Positions 43,145-54,244 are shown, counted from the first letter of the stretch. The stretch is DNA of 64,000 nucleotides from Acanthosepion lycidas (GCA_963932145.1 OZ010613.1:35763033-35827032); one strand, 5' to 3'. The notes: generated from the letters alone by a model not told the origin. Made by a program: numbers and translations.

Positions 43145-44335
43145 TGGAGTCTGTCTATATTTCCGAGATGAGGTATTATGTACAGTATTTACATTATGCA
43201 GACTATTGTCCTCATCTTTGTCGCCATATTTGTCACAACGTTTCAGCCGTTGTATGCTCCGGCCTTCTTCAGGTGGTTGGAATTTCAAACTGAACCCTTC
43301 ATTTCGATCACTGGGGTAGACTGTTCTAGTTCCACGTGCCATGTTTGATGGATGTCAGTTATCTCCTGCTAATTTTCCCTCTGAAAGTTCTCCACTGCCT
43401 TAACCGGGTATTGAACTCAAACTCTTTGGGTCCTGTCACGGGATCTAACCAACGCCTTTATCCACTGTGCCATCTGGGTATGAATTTCTGGGTATTATAA
43501 ACCTAATGTTTCCAGCAACCATTTTTACCAGTGCTCATATTGCAATTTTGCTGTCATCATTGCATTTTTTACCAGAGCTCATATTGCAACTTTGTTGTCA
43601 TTGCTTTTCTCTGGCACTCCTTATTACTGGTTCCCATATTGTATTTATTTCTATGCTTGGTCGGCTCAGGAGATTTTTGTGGCTTAGCATATGTGCTGAT
43701 TCCTTAAGTTTACGAATTTTCCAATGGTGTTCCCTGTCTATGATCTCAACATGATCCCACAGGGGACGGTGATCTCCCTTCTCTCTCCATATGTGGTCAG
43801 CCACACCTGATTTTTCTACTTCCCCTCGCGTTACAGCTTTCTGGTGTTCTTGAAGCCTTACCTTGAGGGGGCGGCCTGTCTCTCCTTTATATTCCTTTCC
43901 GCAGCTACACGGGATAGCGTACACACAGTCTTTAGTCATGTTCTCCTCTATGGGGGGTCTCACTCGAGAGAGATATCTGCGAAGTGTTGTCAAGCTCTTG
44001 AAGGTTGTCCTGATGTTATATGGACCGGAGATCCTTAGTATTTTCTCGGATAACCCCTTCACACAAGGCAGGCAGACTTTTTTCTGAGTGTTGTTGTCCT
44101 CCTCCTCTTGTACCCGCCTATCCCAGTTTTGGGGGGCTGCTTCCATGTACCCAGGGTAATTGTTACGTTGTAGGGTACTACTTATACTGACCAATTCTTT
44201 ATCTAACATCTCTGGGTCGCCACTTATGACGGCCGAAACGTTGTAATAAATATGGCGACAAAGATGAGGACAATAGTCCGCATAATGTAAATACTGTATT
44301 ATTTTTTTTTTTAAGTTTGAAATATCACAAAAATG
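43145..44335 (-). mobile_element. Penelope-like element, 3' part, with inverted terminal blocks and tRNA-like segment
   Basis: The insertion splits D4. Minus-strand order: an inverted terminal block (44300-44230), the GIY-YIG ORF, a pair of about 80-bp-spaced repeats (CATATTGCAA(T/C)TTTG(C/T)TG near 43535 and 43580), a tRNA-like segment (A-box region 43473-43455, B-box GAGTTCAATACCC 43418-43406), CTGAAGA (43272-43266), GAAAC (43244-43240), and a terminal block GATGAGGACAATAGTC. The terminal block is shared, inverted, between the two ends. Penelope-like elements are known to carry such LTR-like ends with hammerhead motifs. Confidence 0.7.
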
Positions 44336-44350
44336 CATTTTCCAACTCAA
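43598..44350 (-). CDS. Penelope-like protein, C-terminal part with GIY-YIG endonuclease
   Basis: The open frame runs about 250 codons. The GIY-YIG domain is clear at about residues 140-215: DCVYAIPCSCGKEYKGETGR, PLKVRLQEHQKAVTRGEVEK, and the catalytic-type Glu/His region SGVADHIW, then VEIIDREHHWKIRKLKE. Upstream is a linker with KVCLPCVKGLSEKI typical of the RT-to-nuclease joint in these elements. The first 45 residues are translated from the inverted terminal block and are probably not original protein. The reverse transcriptase is missing, so the copy is 5'-truncated. Confidence 0.78.
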   Translation of the reverse strand: MSWKMHFCDISNLKKKIIQYLHYADYCPHLCRHIYYNVSAVISGDPEMLDKELVSISSTLQRNNYPGYMEAAPQNWDRRVQEEEDNNTQKKVCLPCVKGLSEKILRISGPYNIRTTFKSLTTLRRYLSRVRPPIEENMTKDCVYAIPCSCGKEYKGETGRPLKVRLQEHQKAVTRGEVEKSGVADHIWREKGDHRPLWDHVEIIDREHHWKIRKLKESAHMLSHKNLLSRPSIEINTIWEPVIRSAREKQ

Positions 44351-45000
44351 CAGTAGTTTATTTATGTTGACAGCTTTTAAACACCCCAGTAACAGCTAAA
44401 TTACATATAGATTGTTACCTAATATTGTTCTAGTGGGGCTTTAACCTTAAAAAAATATAGGAATATAACATGAACACCTTTTAAATATTCAGTAATCTTA
44501 AAAATTTACAAAAATATTCCCCGTAATCTAATGTTTTATTGAATTTTAGAGAATTTTGGCTCATAATTTACTGTAATTGTTGCTCTTATTTTCTGATAGC
44601 GTTGTGTATAGGCGACCATATCTATAATATTTGGCACATTTTTTATACATACAAAAACAATACAAAATTCTTTTTAAAATATTCAGGTGTGTCAGATTGT
44701 AATAAGCTTTATTATTATATATGATGAGTAAATATAGTTTTACTTAATAATAATCTTTCCTAAGAGTTACACTACTGAAACTGAATCTTAAGATTTAAAA
44801 ATATAAATTCTAATTAAAATTTTTACAAAAATGAAAAATCTTGTAAAAAAAATATTTTTTCTTCAGACAATATTGTCTTTAATATATATTATTCATAAAA
44901 GCAATTAAAAGCTTCTCTAATAATGTCTTAGTTTTATTGTTTTTTTATTTTTCAATTTAGAGCAGATTTTTGGGAAGACAGGGTCCAATTAAAAAAAAAA
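44335..45000 (+). repeat. AT-rich dispersed repeat D4, copy 3 (right part)
   Basis: Resumes the D4 order after the Penelope-like insertion: AATGCATTTTCC, TATTCAGTAATCTTAAAAAT, CTAATGTTTTATTGAATTTT, TAATGTCTTAGTTTTATTG. Confidence 0.68.
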
Positions 45001-45623
45001 AAAAAATTTATATGCTAAAATATAGTATATCTGCTGATGCAAGAAAAACAATTTTTTAATCAAAATTTCATGTTCTAAAAAGAAGTAAAAAATTTAATTA
45101 AATATTCAAGAATACTTTGATTTTCATGATAAAACTGTTTTCATTATGTTTGGAGCATGTTTTCATCACATTTGTTTGTTTGGGTTTTATGGCATATCAA
45201 CCACTGTGGGTTATTTAATGCCAAATCCAGTTTATATATATATATGCCAAATATATGAATTTTAAATGCCTATTTTGTATGGAAGATTTTTAGCAAGCTA
45301 GAGCTTATTTGCTTTTACACTGCAAAATAATCCTAGGTATTTTTGTTTAAGTCAAGAATTTCCATTTGATAAGGACATTTTATTTGCAAAATGGTAAAAG
45401 GTAGGATATGTTGTTTACACATCAGTCTACATCTTTGATAAGAGACCAATTCTTTTTAGAAAATGCAATATAATTTTTGGTTCAGTTTTTGCAAATAATT
45501 TCTTCATGTTCTTTATTGATTAATTGTTTTGTTTAACGGCATCTCAAACTTAGTGGTCACTTTATGCCGAAAATGATTTTGAGAGACTTTAAAAGTCAAA
45601 AACGTATAGCTGGCAACATTATG

Positions 45624-45659
<36 letters not shown>

Positions 45660-45714
45660 ATATAGCTGGCAACATTATTTTTCTGAAAACATTATCTGAG
45701 GCCTTGCTTCTAAT
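45001..45714. other. AT-rich spacer with SINE-tail fragments and an A-run
   Basis: 45175-45240 (GTTTTATGGCATATCAACCA, TGGGTTATTTAATGCC) and 45525-45585 (TTTGTTTAACGGCATCTCAA) are diverged copies of the SINE tail. An A-run of about 32 bp lies at 45628-45658 between two copies of ATAGCTGGCAACATTAT. Confidence 0.5.
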
Positions 45715-45925
45715 GGATGTTAGTTATCAGTTATCTTCTGTTAATTCCCCTCTCCAAGTTCTCCACTGCCATAACCAGGTATTGAACTCACACTTCTTGG
45801 GCCCTGTCACTATCTCAAGGACACATGGCACAATGGATAAAGGCGTTAGTTAGATCCAGTGACAGGACCTAAGGAGTGTGTGTTAAGGTAGTGGAGAACT
45901 CGGATGCTAAGAATAACTTTAAAAT
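45715..45925. repeat. Head-to-head tRNA-like repeat pair
   Basis: Plus strand 45822-45925 (ATGGCACAATGGATAAAGGC, CCAGTGACAGGACCTAAGGA, AGTGGAGAACT) and minus strand 45815-45715 (GACAGGGCCCAAGAAGTGTG, AGTTCAATACCTGG) are the same tRNA-like segment as at 43.40-43.48 kb, in opposite directions. Confidence 0.6.
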
Positions 45926-45968
45926 AATTGCTAAAGAACACTAGATTATAAATGTGGCTGTTCTTTCC

Positions 45969-45971
<3 letters not shown>

Positions 45972-46021
<50 letters not shown>
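45972..46021. repeat. (TA)n(CA)n microsatellite
   Basis: About 38 bp of TA followed by ACACACACACACAC. Confidence 0.95.
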
Positions 46022-46023
<2 letters not shown>

Positions 46024-46377
46024 TCTTTTTTCCTCCTCCTACTACCAGTACAAATATTTACAAATTGATTTTGAGACAAAGCAATGACTCGTTGCCTGAC
46101 AAAGTCATCTCAACAGAAATCATGGTTGCAAGAAGGTCAGTATTTCTTCTATTTTGCCTATTAATTTGCCTTGCATTTTCTTTCTATGAAAATATTATCA
46201 AGCACTCTTAATTTGGCCATTGTTTTGGCAAATATGCTTTTTGCCAAAAATTAAATTCATAATTATATATATGCAAGACTAAACTAGACAAATTAACCAT
46301 AATAAGACAAAAAGTTTGCAAAGTAAGAATAATGTTGACATGCAAAACAGGATACAGTCAAGTGATTGTAAAGTTCA

Positions 46378-46520
46378 GCCCTTCAAGAAGGAACAAAAAT
46401 ATGGCAGATGAGGCCGAGAAGCGATTCATTTTATTGGTCTGGAAGAAATCCCAACATACATCTCTATGATTTGTCTATAAATTTGAGGAGAGGGATGTTT
46501 TGGCAGTCATTACTAACAGA
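46378..46520 (+). repeat. Dispersed repeat D3, copy 2
   Basis: Matches 25660-25800 in order and orientation, about 80% by eye. Confidence 0.6.
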
Positions 46521-46921
46521 ATTGGAATAAATATTTACATTTTCTTAGGATCTTGATGCAAAAATCAATTTTTATGGAGCTGATGAATTGACACCAATAC
46601 AGTAGAAAATGATTAATGCAAATCTCCATACAAGATTTTTGTTCTATATGTATTTTAAATGAAACTCATTTGTTCAATATTTTTCGGCATCAGTAGAGGG
46701 GAGAAAGATAGTTTCACTGTCTAGATATCAAGAAAAGGTATAGCATTCTAATACATTCAAATTCTTGATGCTGGTATAATAAGAGAGCTATGAAAGAAAA
46801 GTTTATTCTTCTATTTATTTCCCCAATTTTGGGTATTATCATATCCATGATATAATAACAGTAGTTTGGAATGGCTGAAAGGAAAAAGAATGACAAACAT
46901 GCTTTGTTCTCAAATATACTT

Positions 46922-47221
46922 TTATACTAAGACATACACAAAACTATATCTACACAGCAAAACAAGGTATAAGGAGAAGCAAAATGGAAGGGTCTTATAA
47001 TATGGAGATACTCCTGTGTCTGGAGAAGCCATGTTTAGGACTCGAGGTTCAAATGGGCTGGATCCATCTACTATGACCCAGGTGAAGACATATTCCACAA
47101 ATGAGAAATGGCGAGTCTTGGGTTTTTGCTGAATTGATAACTGCAAGCTTGTTTTTCTTTCTATATCTGAGAAAAATATATTCTTAAAAGGAAACGGCAC
47201 TATGGACTGTAAGCGGCCTGA
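46922..47221 (-). CDS. Possible host 3'-terminal exon, unrecognised
   Basis: A frame of about 100 codons follows a fair acceptor (TTGCTTTCTTTAG, ending at about 47222) and runs to a stop at 46922. It reads SGRLQSIVPFPFKNIFFSDI, then RHFSFVEYVFTWVIVDGSSP, then a Leu-rich end. The GC content is higher than in the flanks, and AATAAA-type signals lie about 100 bp further on (minus strand, about 46800-46825). No domain was recognised, and a chance ORF is quite possible. Confidence 0.25.
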   Translation of the reverse strand, partial: SGRLQSIVPFPFKNIFFSDIERKTSLQLSIQQKPKTRHFSFVEYVFTWVIVDGSSPFEPRVLNMASPDTGVSPYYKTLPFCFSLYLVLLCRYSFVYVLV

Positions 47222-47239
47222 GCTAAAGAAAGCAACCAT

Positions 47240-48140
47240 TCGGTTTGACTGCTGTAAACAAACTGAAATTAACTGCCACTTTCATCACTGTATGGAGTGA
47301 TGTCATTAAGCAGCTGTCACTTGACCTACATCACCAAAGGGAGATATTCGCCTTCTGTATCCCTAGACTGGTATAGAACACAAGACGGACAAAATAAAAA
47401 TATTTGTGCATTCCTTATTGCTTTGTCTACAAATGTAACTATTAATACATAACAGTGAAATAAAATCATGGACAGACAAAATAATCAAAACAAAAAGTCA
47501 AATGGTGAGAGTGGATAATCTTCATTGGCAACACAAATGGAATTTTGGCAAACATGGACCTTCATGCATGCATGCAAAAAAAAAAAAAAAAAAACAGGTT
47601 TGAAGAGGAGTGTTTTTCCATTGACACCACTATTATTTCAACTATATTCACTCCCTGCATTGTATACCCCATAAAATTCAACATTACACTATTATTAATT
47701 TTTAATATAAATTATGGTTTGTTTTTTTATTTTCTTTTTTAACAGAACAAGTATGCTTAATATAAAAAAAAAAAAAATTTATATTATGCTTAATATAAAA
47801 AAAAAAAATTTATATTGACAGATCTAAAATATATAATTTTACATGTATGTGCAAATCCCGTTTATTTTAAATGCCAAATATATTTTTTAATATTAAAAAA
47901 ATTGTAATCCCAGTATAATATATAACTGTTCCAACATTGCAATAACCAGATATTTTTATTAAAATTTAAATTACATAATGATCAATCTATACTAAGTACC
48001 TGAAGATTGCATTGTGCATAAAACTCCAAGTTGTGTTATCGGTGAGGGATAATATGTGTATTTATTAATATATAGTCAATAGCTCTGTTGTATTACATTG
48101 AGCATTGTTTTATTAACACCACCACTACATGTGCGATATA
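47240..48140. other. AT-rich spacer
   Basis: A-runs and a short direct duplication ATGCTTAATATAAAAAAAAA (47752 and 47786). Nothing coding was seen. Confidence 0.4.
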
Positions 48141-48219
48141 TTAGGTTGGTGCAAAAATAATATCGTTTTTTGACGTTAAAAAAGACGTCAAAAACAATAT
48201 TATTTTCGCACCAACCTAA
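48141..48219. mobile_element. Mariner MITE, 79 bp
   Basis: TTAGGTTGGTGCAAAAAT ends, central TTTTTGACGTTAAAAAAGAC palindrome as in the 8290 copy, TA on both sides (48139-48140, 48220-48221). Confidence 0.9.
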
Positions 48220-48494
48220 TATTTTGCTTCTTTTAGTCAAGCATGGTTATAGGTGTAATATAGTATTTATACTTTGTATTTTAACCATTATTGGAATTTA
48301 GAACCAATTAATTTGGACTGCTCCACTAAAAACATCATGGTTCCAGACAAAAGGCCCATTTACACAAGACCAAGAGAGTCATAAAAAGAATAAGGTGAGA
48401 ACTCTTCTTCTTTAAACACAAGAATGAGTATAACAACTTAAAAGATGCTGAGCTTTATGGATTAATCACCATAGAGATCCTTCCCTGCCCCCCC
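48220..48494. other. Spacer
   Basis: Nothing recognised. Confidence 0.35.
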
Positions 48495-49256
48495 ATTAGA
48501 ATGTCTGATAGTCAACTTCTTGAGAGCAACTCTCTACGTCTGCTCAGTCTCATATTGACTGCTGACCTGAGATGGAACAAATACATTGAGTCAATTGCTT
48601 CGTCCACCGTGAGGAAAGTTGGCTCTCTGTGCCGCGCCAGGAAATCTTTCTCCCTGGAATCGATACTTCAAATCTACAAATCAACCATTCGCCCTTGCAT
48701 GGAGTATTGCTGACATATATGGTCTGGTGCACCTTCTGTTTACCTCGGAGTTCTTGACAAGATCCAGAGGCGGATATGTAATGTAATTGGCCCTGATCTG
48801 GCATCTCGTCTGCAGTCACTCTCTCACAGACGTGGTGTCACCTCTGTCTTTTTTACAAATACTTTCATGGTAATTGCTCCGATGAGCTGCTTTCACTTGT
48901 TCCCAGACTCCATGAATTCAAGCGCCCTACGAGGCTGGCATCCCGCTCTCACCCTTTCACTGTAGAAACTTTTAAATGTAGCCGTCTCTTCTACTCCAAT
49001 AGCTTCATACCTCGCACCTCTTGCCTGTGGAACACCCTTCCCTATTCCAGTTTCCCCGAGAGCTATAATCTCCAACTATTCAAATGTAATGTCAATCGAC
49101 ATCTCCAGTCACCTTGATCTATCCACTATCCTTCTCCTCATCCTTTCTTCTATCACTCCTATCTGCTCTAGCTCCAAATCTTCTGCAACCCCCTGCATTC
49201 TAGTGGCTTCCCGCCTTGCTCGGGGCGTAATGCTTAAAAACAAAAAAAAAAAAAAA
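48495..49256 (+). pseudogene. LINE (CR1/Jockey-like) C-terminal end, broken
   Basis: Plus-strand blocks: RLLSLILTADLRWNKYIESI, SLESILQIYKSTIRPCMEYC (then a TGA stop), IWSGAPSVYLGVLDKIQRRI, YFHGNCSDELLSLVPRLHEF, TRLASRSHPFTVETF, FIPRTSCLWNTLPYSSFP and ESYNLQLFKCNVNRHLQSP. This is the thumb and C-terminal end of a CR1/Jockey-type reverse transcriptase, with at least one stop and a frameshift near 48850. The 3' UTR ends in an A-run at 49233-49255. It is 5'-truncated. Confidence 0.82.
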
Positions 49257-49439
49257 TATATATATATATTTAAGTTCCCAAAAACACCACCATGCAATGA
49301 ACAACTACTGGACTTCAAGAAACATTTATTCTTGGTGATAGTTTTAGTGAATTCAATTTTGTCTATCAACGATCTACAGCAAATAATGCTAAAGTATGTT
49401 TCTATGATCAAAAAATCAGATAAAAATAATTATCAAAGC

Positions 49440-51005
49440 AGATAAGACGGGTAACCATTACAAAATCAATATGGATATGTGCCATAAAGCTATTAACAAA
49501 GATAAGTTTTATAAAAAGGCACCCAACAATCTATTGTGAAGCCAAGAAAATAGCCACTGAACTAAAACCTGATGATAGGATCTACAAATTCCACTAACAA
49601 GCATCCATTACAGCTAAAGACCACAAAGCAAACTTCCTCAACAACCCTTAATTCTAATGACTCAACTCAACTAAAAATATCAGTAAAATCAGCAAAAACA
49701 TCCTTGAAAGAGCATGCCAGTGGTATAAAACAGCACAAGCCATAGAATTGTTTACTAATATAAAAAGGAAGAATGAGTGTACATTCATCGAATTCAATAT
49801 TTGTGACTTTTACCCATCCATAACCAAGAATCTACAAATGTCTGCTGTAAATCTAGCTAAAAAGCAAGCACAAAAATCTATACTATTCCACAATGGTTAT
49901 CTGTGAATCAAATGGAATAATATTGCTATGGAAGCATTTGATCCATCAAAGGCATGTGAATTAGAATCTTATTATTGTGGAGACTTAGATTTATTTTCGA
50001 CATTAAGGACACCGGAGTCTATAGAGATGACGGTGTAATCCTCCATAAAACAAGTCCACAAAATATAGACCGATTGAGACAGAAACTGATATTTTTTTTA
50101 AAGATCAGAAACTAAATATTAACACTCCTACACCATTGATCAACTTTCTTGACTTGAATAATGGTTATTACAAACAATATACAAAAGATCTATATAACAA
50201 TAGTTATGTCAGTAAAGAATCAAACCACCAGCATAGAATTCGAGAATTTATATAAAACGGTCCAAGTTAGATTATCTACTAACTCCAATAATAATGAAAT
50301 ATTTGATAATAATAAAATTAAATATATAAAAGCTTCAGTACTAAGCAACCAGAAAGTAAATTTAGTGTATTTAGAATAAAACAGGTAAAAATAAACAGAA
50401 ACACCATAGGTATAACATTATATGGTTTAATCCACCTTTTTAATCATAATATTCAAACGAATATTGGAAGAATATTCCTAAATTTAATTTATAAGCACTT
50501 TAGCCATTCGCCAACCCAAAAAAGATTTTTAACAAAAAATATCAGTTATAGCTGTGTTAATAACATTGATAAATCTATATCCCAATATAAACATTATATT
50601 AGATAAATCTATTTCGAACAATGTTAATTTTTTTTAAAAAATAAATGCAACTGCCAAAAAAAAAAAAAAAAAAATATATAATCTATCCCTTAAACAGTCA
50701 ATCTATGACTGATAATATTGTATACAAAGCTTGCATACATTCCGGTAATGATGTGAAATTTGGTTTTGGTTTCACTGAAAATCCTTGGAAATTTCATTTC
50801 TACCATCATCAAATCACTTTAGGCAATATAAAATACAAAAACAGCACTGTCTCTCTCTAAATGTTTCTGGCAATTATAGTATAGTGCTAATACAAGTTTT
50901 ATCACTCGAGATATTGTAGCAAGAGCCAAATCTTACAACAGGAAAGGAAGTAGATGTAATTTATGTCTTGTTGAAAAATTAGTTATCTTATACTCTTAAT
51001 CAAAC
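49440..51005 (+). pseudogene. Retroelement relic: RT core plus C-terminal GIY-YIG (Penelope-like)
   Basis: RT side: KISKNILERACQWYKTAQAI and ELFTNIKRKNECTFIEFNIC followed by DFYPSITKNL (about 49680-49850), a palm motif A of the F(D/N)I-DFYPSI type. The far end (about 50690-51000) reads DNIVYKACIHSGND, VKFGFGFTENPW, FHFYHHQITL and later RAKSYNRKGSRCNLCLVEKL, a GIY-YIG domain with its Cys pair. The middle is highly degraded. The RT-then-GIY-YIG order fits Penelope-like elements. Dead. Confidence 0.65.
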
Positions 51006-51009
51006 AAAA

Positions 51010-51700
51010 TCACAAAAAAACCTACATGCATGTACATCTACACATCTACCCATAAATGTAGTAAATGTATGCACACACACATGTAATGATGCACATACAT
51101 AAATTCTATCCCCCATTTACTTTAATTTCTGAAACTAGTCATTACAAAATTAACTCATACTAATTCATTAAAGTTCCTTCCTCGTTTTGTCATTTATCAA
51201 CTAAAATAATTCAATGGCCTAATAAATAAATAAAACTGCCTACTCAATTAAGTAACCTATACACATATTTACTATCTGTTAAATATTACTCAAAATAAAT
51301 CTAACCAATTAATACTAGCATTGACACCTGAGATTTCCAAAGTATGATTACTACGAGACAACTTTACATCTTTCTCTCTTCAATTACATTCATAAGAAAT
51401 AGGTAATTAGGCATTGATAATGAAATAAAACCATAAATAAGAAGAAACAAATTGCAATCAGTAACTGAAAAGCAAGAAAAAATATTAGAAAATTCCCATC
51501 CATGGACCCCCCCCCCACGGACCACCACCACATGCGCCAACAATTCTCAACCCCTATCCCTAACAGTTTGACTGCCTTAACTTATTATATTGCCTCCATG
51601 TTCTCTTATAACATATAACACATCCTCTAAGTAAGATTGTGAGTCCCCCCCCCTCTTATCATCCTCACTAGTTCTTCTATAGCTCTAATCTCTTAAGCCA
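51010..51700. other. AT-rich spacer with C-runs
   Basis: Two C-runs (51510-51518, 51646-51653). Nothing coding was seen. Confidence 0.35.
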
Positions 51701-52067
51701 AATTCATTTAGAAGCAGTTAAAGCTACGTTGGTAATGTCCTTCAGTGCTCTCGCCCTAGCCACCACCACTATGCCTATTTTTGCTTGGGCTCTGCACAAT
51801 GACTGTGCAGCAAGGTCCCTGCAACCAACTTCTACAGAGTCATAATAATATTTTCCATGACTTCCGCCAACATTGTTTGACAAGTCCTTGGTATTTGGAC
51901 CTCTTTCTCTCATTTGCCAGTGTGATAGACTCCTCCCACAACACCAACAGTTCCCAAATAATGCACTGAATCATGTTGTCGAAGTGCAATATCAGATCTG
52001 GTTTGAGTGATGTTATGTGTGTCTGGGGAACTTCACCTGGGTCTCTAAGTCCACTATCAACTGCCAA
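51701..52067 (-). pseudogene. Retroelement-associated C-terminal domain fragment
   Basis: Minus-strand blocks LKPDLILHFDNMIQC, IWELLVLWEESITLANERKR, SKYQGLVKQCWRKSW and VEVGCRDLAAQSL fit a domain often found fused to invertebrate and vertebrate reverse transcriptases (pattern LRPDLVL, ELTVPWE, KY..L...C, PVEVGCRGF). The frame shifts once in the middle (about 51840-51910). Clade not assigned. Confidence 0.55.
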
Positions 52068-52105
52068 TCATCTGTGGAAATTAACAATCTCATTCTCTTC
52101 TGTTT

Positions 52106-52107
<2 letters not shown>

Positions 52108-52150
<43 letters not shown>

Positions 52151-52172
52151 GTGTGTGTGTGTGTGTGTGTAT
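52108..52172. repeat. (TA)n(GT)n microsatellite
   Basis: About 38 bp of AT then ACACGTGTGTGTGTGTGTGT. Similar short (TA)n runs occur at 52363-52385 and 52609-52645. Confidence 0.95.
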
Positions 52173-52399
52173 ATCTCATTTCCCCCTCTCCCTTAGTGAG
52201 ATAGCCTCTTGATTTTGTCCAAGGCCAGAATACAGCAGCTTCTCTTTTTTCAAAGTGTTGGACAGTCTTACTAACATCAGTTATGTTTATTTTTGCTTTG
52301 TTTTGATCGTTTGTTTTGGGATTCACCCCTCCCCTTTCATGATCATTCATCCCATTTATATATTATATATATATATATATATATAATGTAAATAATATT

Positions 52400-52605
52400 T
52401 ATCATCTCATTGGGATGGGTTCTTATAGGGCCCCCTGAGAGGATGTGGCATTATGGAGAATTGACTGGCGACAGATGAGTTTTTATGGTGAATGAGAAAA
52501 TTTTAACAAGTCAATATGTCATGAATCTGATTAGCTAGGTATAAGATAAAGACCGGCCTCAACCCATCCCCCATTTTTGGCCTTGTGCCACAATTGTATT
52601 TATTT
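52400..52605 (+). mobile_element. 3' UTR fragment of the L1/Tx1-like LINE
   Basis: GAGAGGATGTGGCATTATGG, GTGAATGAGAAAATT, CATGAATCTGATTAGCTAGG and GTGCCACAATTGTATTT match, in order, the minus strand of 53-275 (GAGAGGATGTGGTATTATGG, GTGAATGGGTAAATT, CGTGAATCTGATTAGCTAGC). A severely 5'-truncated second insertion, ending in a (TA)n tract. Confidence 0.8.
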
Positions 52606-52649
<44 letters not shown>

Positions 52650-54027
52650 TATTTTAAATCACAAATATATTTTTTCAAATAAAAAAAAAAAACTGTAAAC
52701 CTAGTATGTGACTGTGATAACCAGATATTTTTATTAAAATTTAAATTACATAACAGTCAGCCTATACTCAGCACCTGAAACTCCAAATCGTGCTATCAGT
52801 GATTAATGTGTGTGTATGTTGTTCAGAATGAAATCATAATTGTGTTGAATGGTTCTCACTCAAACAAGAATGACTTAAAGCCATAAAATATAATTCCTAT
52901 TCCACGTATTCAGCTAAAGTTTAATACACTTGACAGATCATTTCTCAAGATTTTTGCCTCCTCCCAAAACGATTCTAATGTTTTGTCATTGAAATCCAAG
53001 CTTAGGAAGATTGGAGTTAGTCTGACAGTTTTTATTTTTTTTTAAATCAGGAAATTTTGGGGAAATACTGTTTGCATCATATCAAAGACTGGACAAACTA
53101 CAGTATAAAGGACATGTGATACCTGCCTAATTATTATATGCAGGCCTACAAGAGCACAGCAAACATTTCTTAAATATCTATTTTAAGATTTTTGGCTTCC
53201 ATGTTGCACAAAACAATCAACTATTCAAAACAGGAAGAAAGAAAAAGACAGAAACCAAATATATTTAATACTGAACTCACTTCTTAAATTGACCAATTTG
53301 TTTTTTGGGTTTACATAACTAAATACTCCTAAAGATTACATTCACTCTCCAAATCCTCATCTTATGAGAATTTCTCTTGATAATAAAAAAATAATTCAGC
53401 AAACATTATTTATGGTAACAGGATTTTTGGAGGTTGCCTTACTTGGTTTCTGTCGTTCAAATAATAAAAAAAAAAAAAATGGTACTTAATCGTGGCCGCC
53501 ATTATACTAAGCCTTTTGTCTAAGATCAAAGTGTAGTATATTTTAGCAGCTTAATCCAATTTTCTACTTCTAAATTACCTTCTTTCTTTAATTTTCTCAC
53601 TGAAATCAAGTAGTGCCTTTTCTCTTTTTTCCATCTGATTAAAAAGGAATAATCCATTATTTATGAGGTATCGGCAGGGTATGATGGTTGTGAAAATGAA
53701 TGGAGCGAGGGACATGCACAATTATTATATGATAGTAGGTAGTGCTTAATCTAATGAAAAAAATGATTATTTGAGGTTGCAGTGCTTACTGAATAGCTCA
53801 ACCACAGTCAATTTTTTTTTTCAGTCCTATTTTCCACCAAATAAGATAAACAGGAGTTTTTTTCCTTCCAATCTCTTCTAGCAAATGCTGCAACTCAGCA
53901 CTAAGTAGACACTTTCTTATAAACACTGGAGAAACTATTTCCCCAACTCTCAAAAATCAGAAGCCTGTCAGCTTTAACCAATGACCTTTTGTCTACCTCA
54001 CAAAGACATTGAAATAGAATTGGTAAG
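52650..54027. other. 3' flank of the candidate host gene
   Basis: AT-rich with no recognised repeat partner. An AATAAA on the minus strand near 53033-53038 could serve as a distant poly(A) signal for the gene ending at 54028, but this is weak. Confidence 0.35.
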
Positions 54028-54244
54028 TTAAACATGTTCTACTTTTGATTCTGTGTGGTATGCAAGCAACAAAGACGGCATCCAAGACAGATCTTCAAAG
54101 ACACACTCGCACAAGCCTGAAATTAGGGAAACAGTAGACCTTTTATCAAAGGTCATATGCAGAATCTCCAACTTTTCTAACAGGGTTAAAAGGTCAATGT
54201 CGAAAAAGTTATCAATATGCAAGACATCCATATGGAACTGGCTG
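54028..54244 (-). CDS. Candidate host gene, last coding exon
   Basis: The acceptor TTAACCTTGACAG ends at 54245; the exon starts with one base of a split codon and then reads SQFHMDVLHIDNFFDIDLLT, LLEKLEILHMTFDKRSTVSL, then ISGLCECVFEDLSWMPSLLL and AYHTESKVEHV with a stop at 54028. The single leading base complements the two trailing bases of the exon at 57150-57283. The text is helical and Leu-rich, like a HEAT/ARM-type or other large alpha-helical protein end. I do not recognise the protein. Confidence 0.5.

Noticed and set aside
43406-43474. A functional tRNA gene
   Set aside because: A and B boxes are recognisable, but no cloverleaf closes and the segment recurs as part of repeats.
46100-46211. 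A short ORF after the TA/CA microsatellite with a hydrophobic end
   Set aside because: It starts in the microsatellite, is short, and has no motif.
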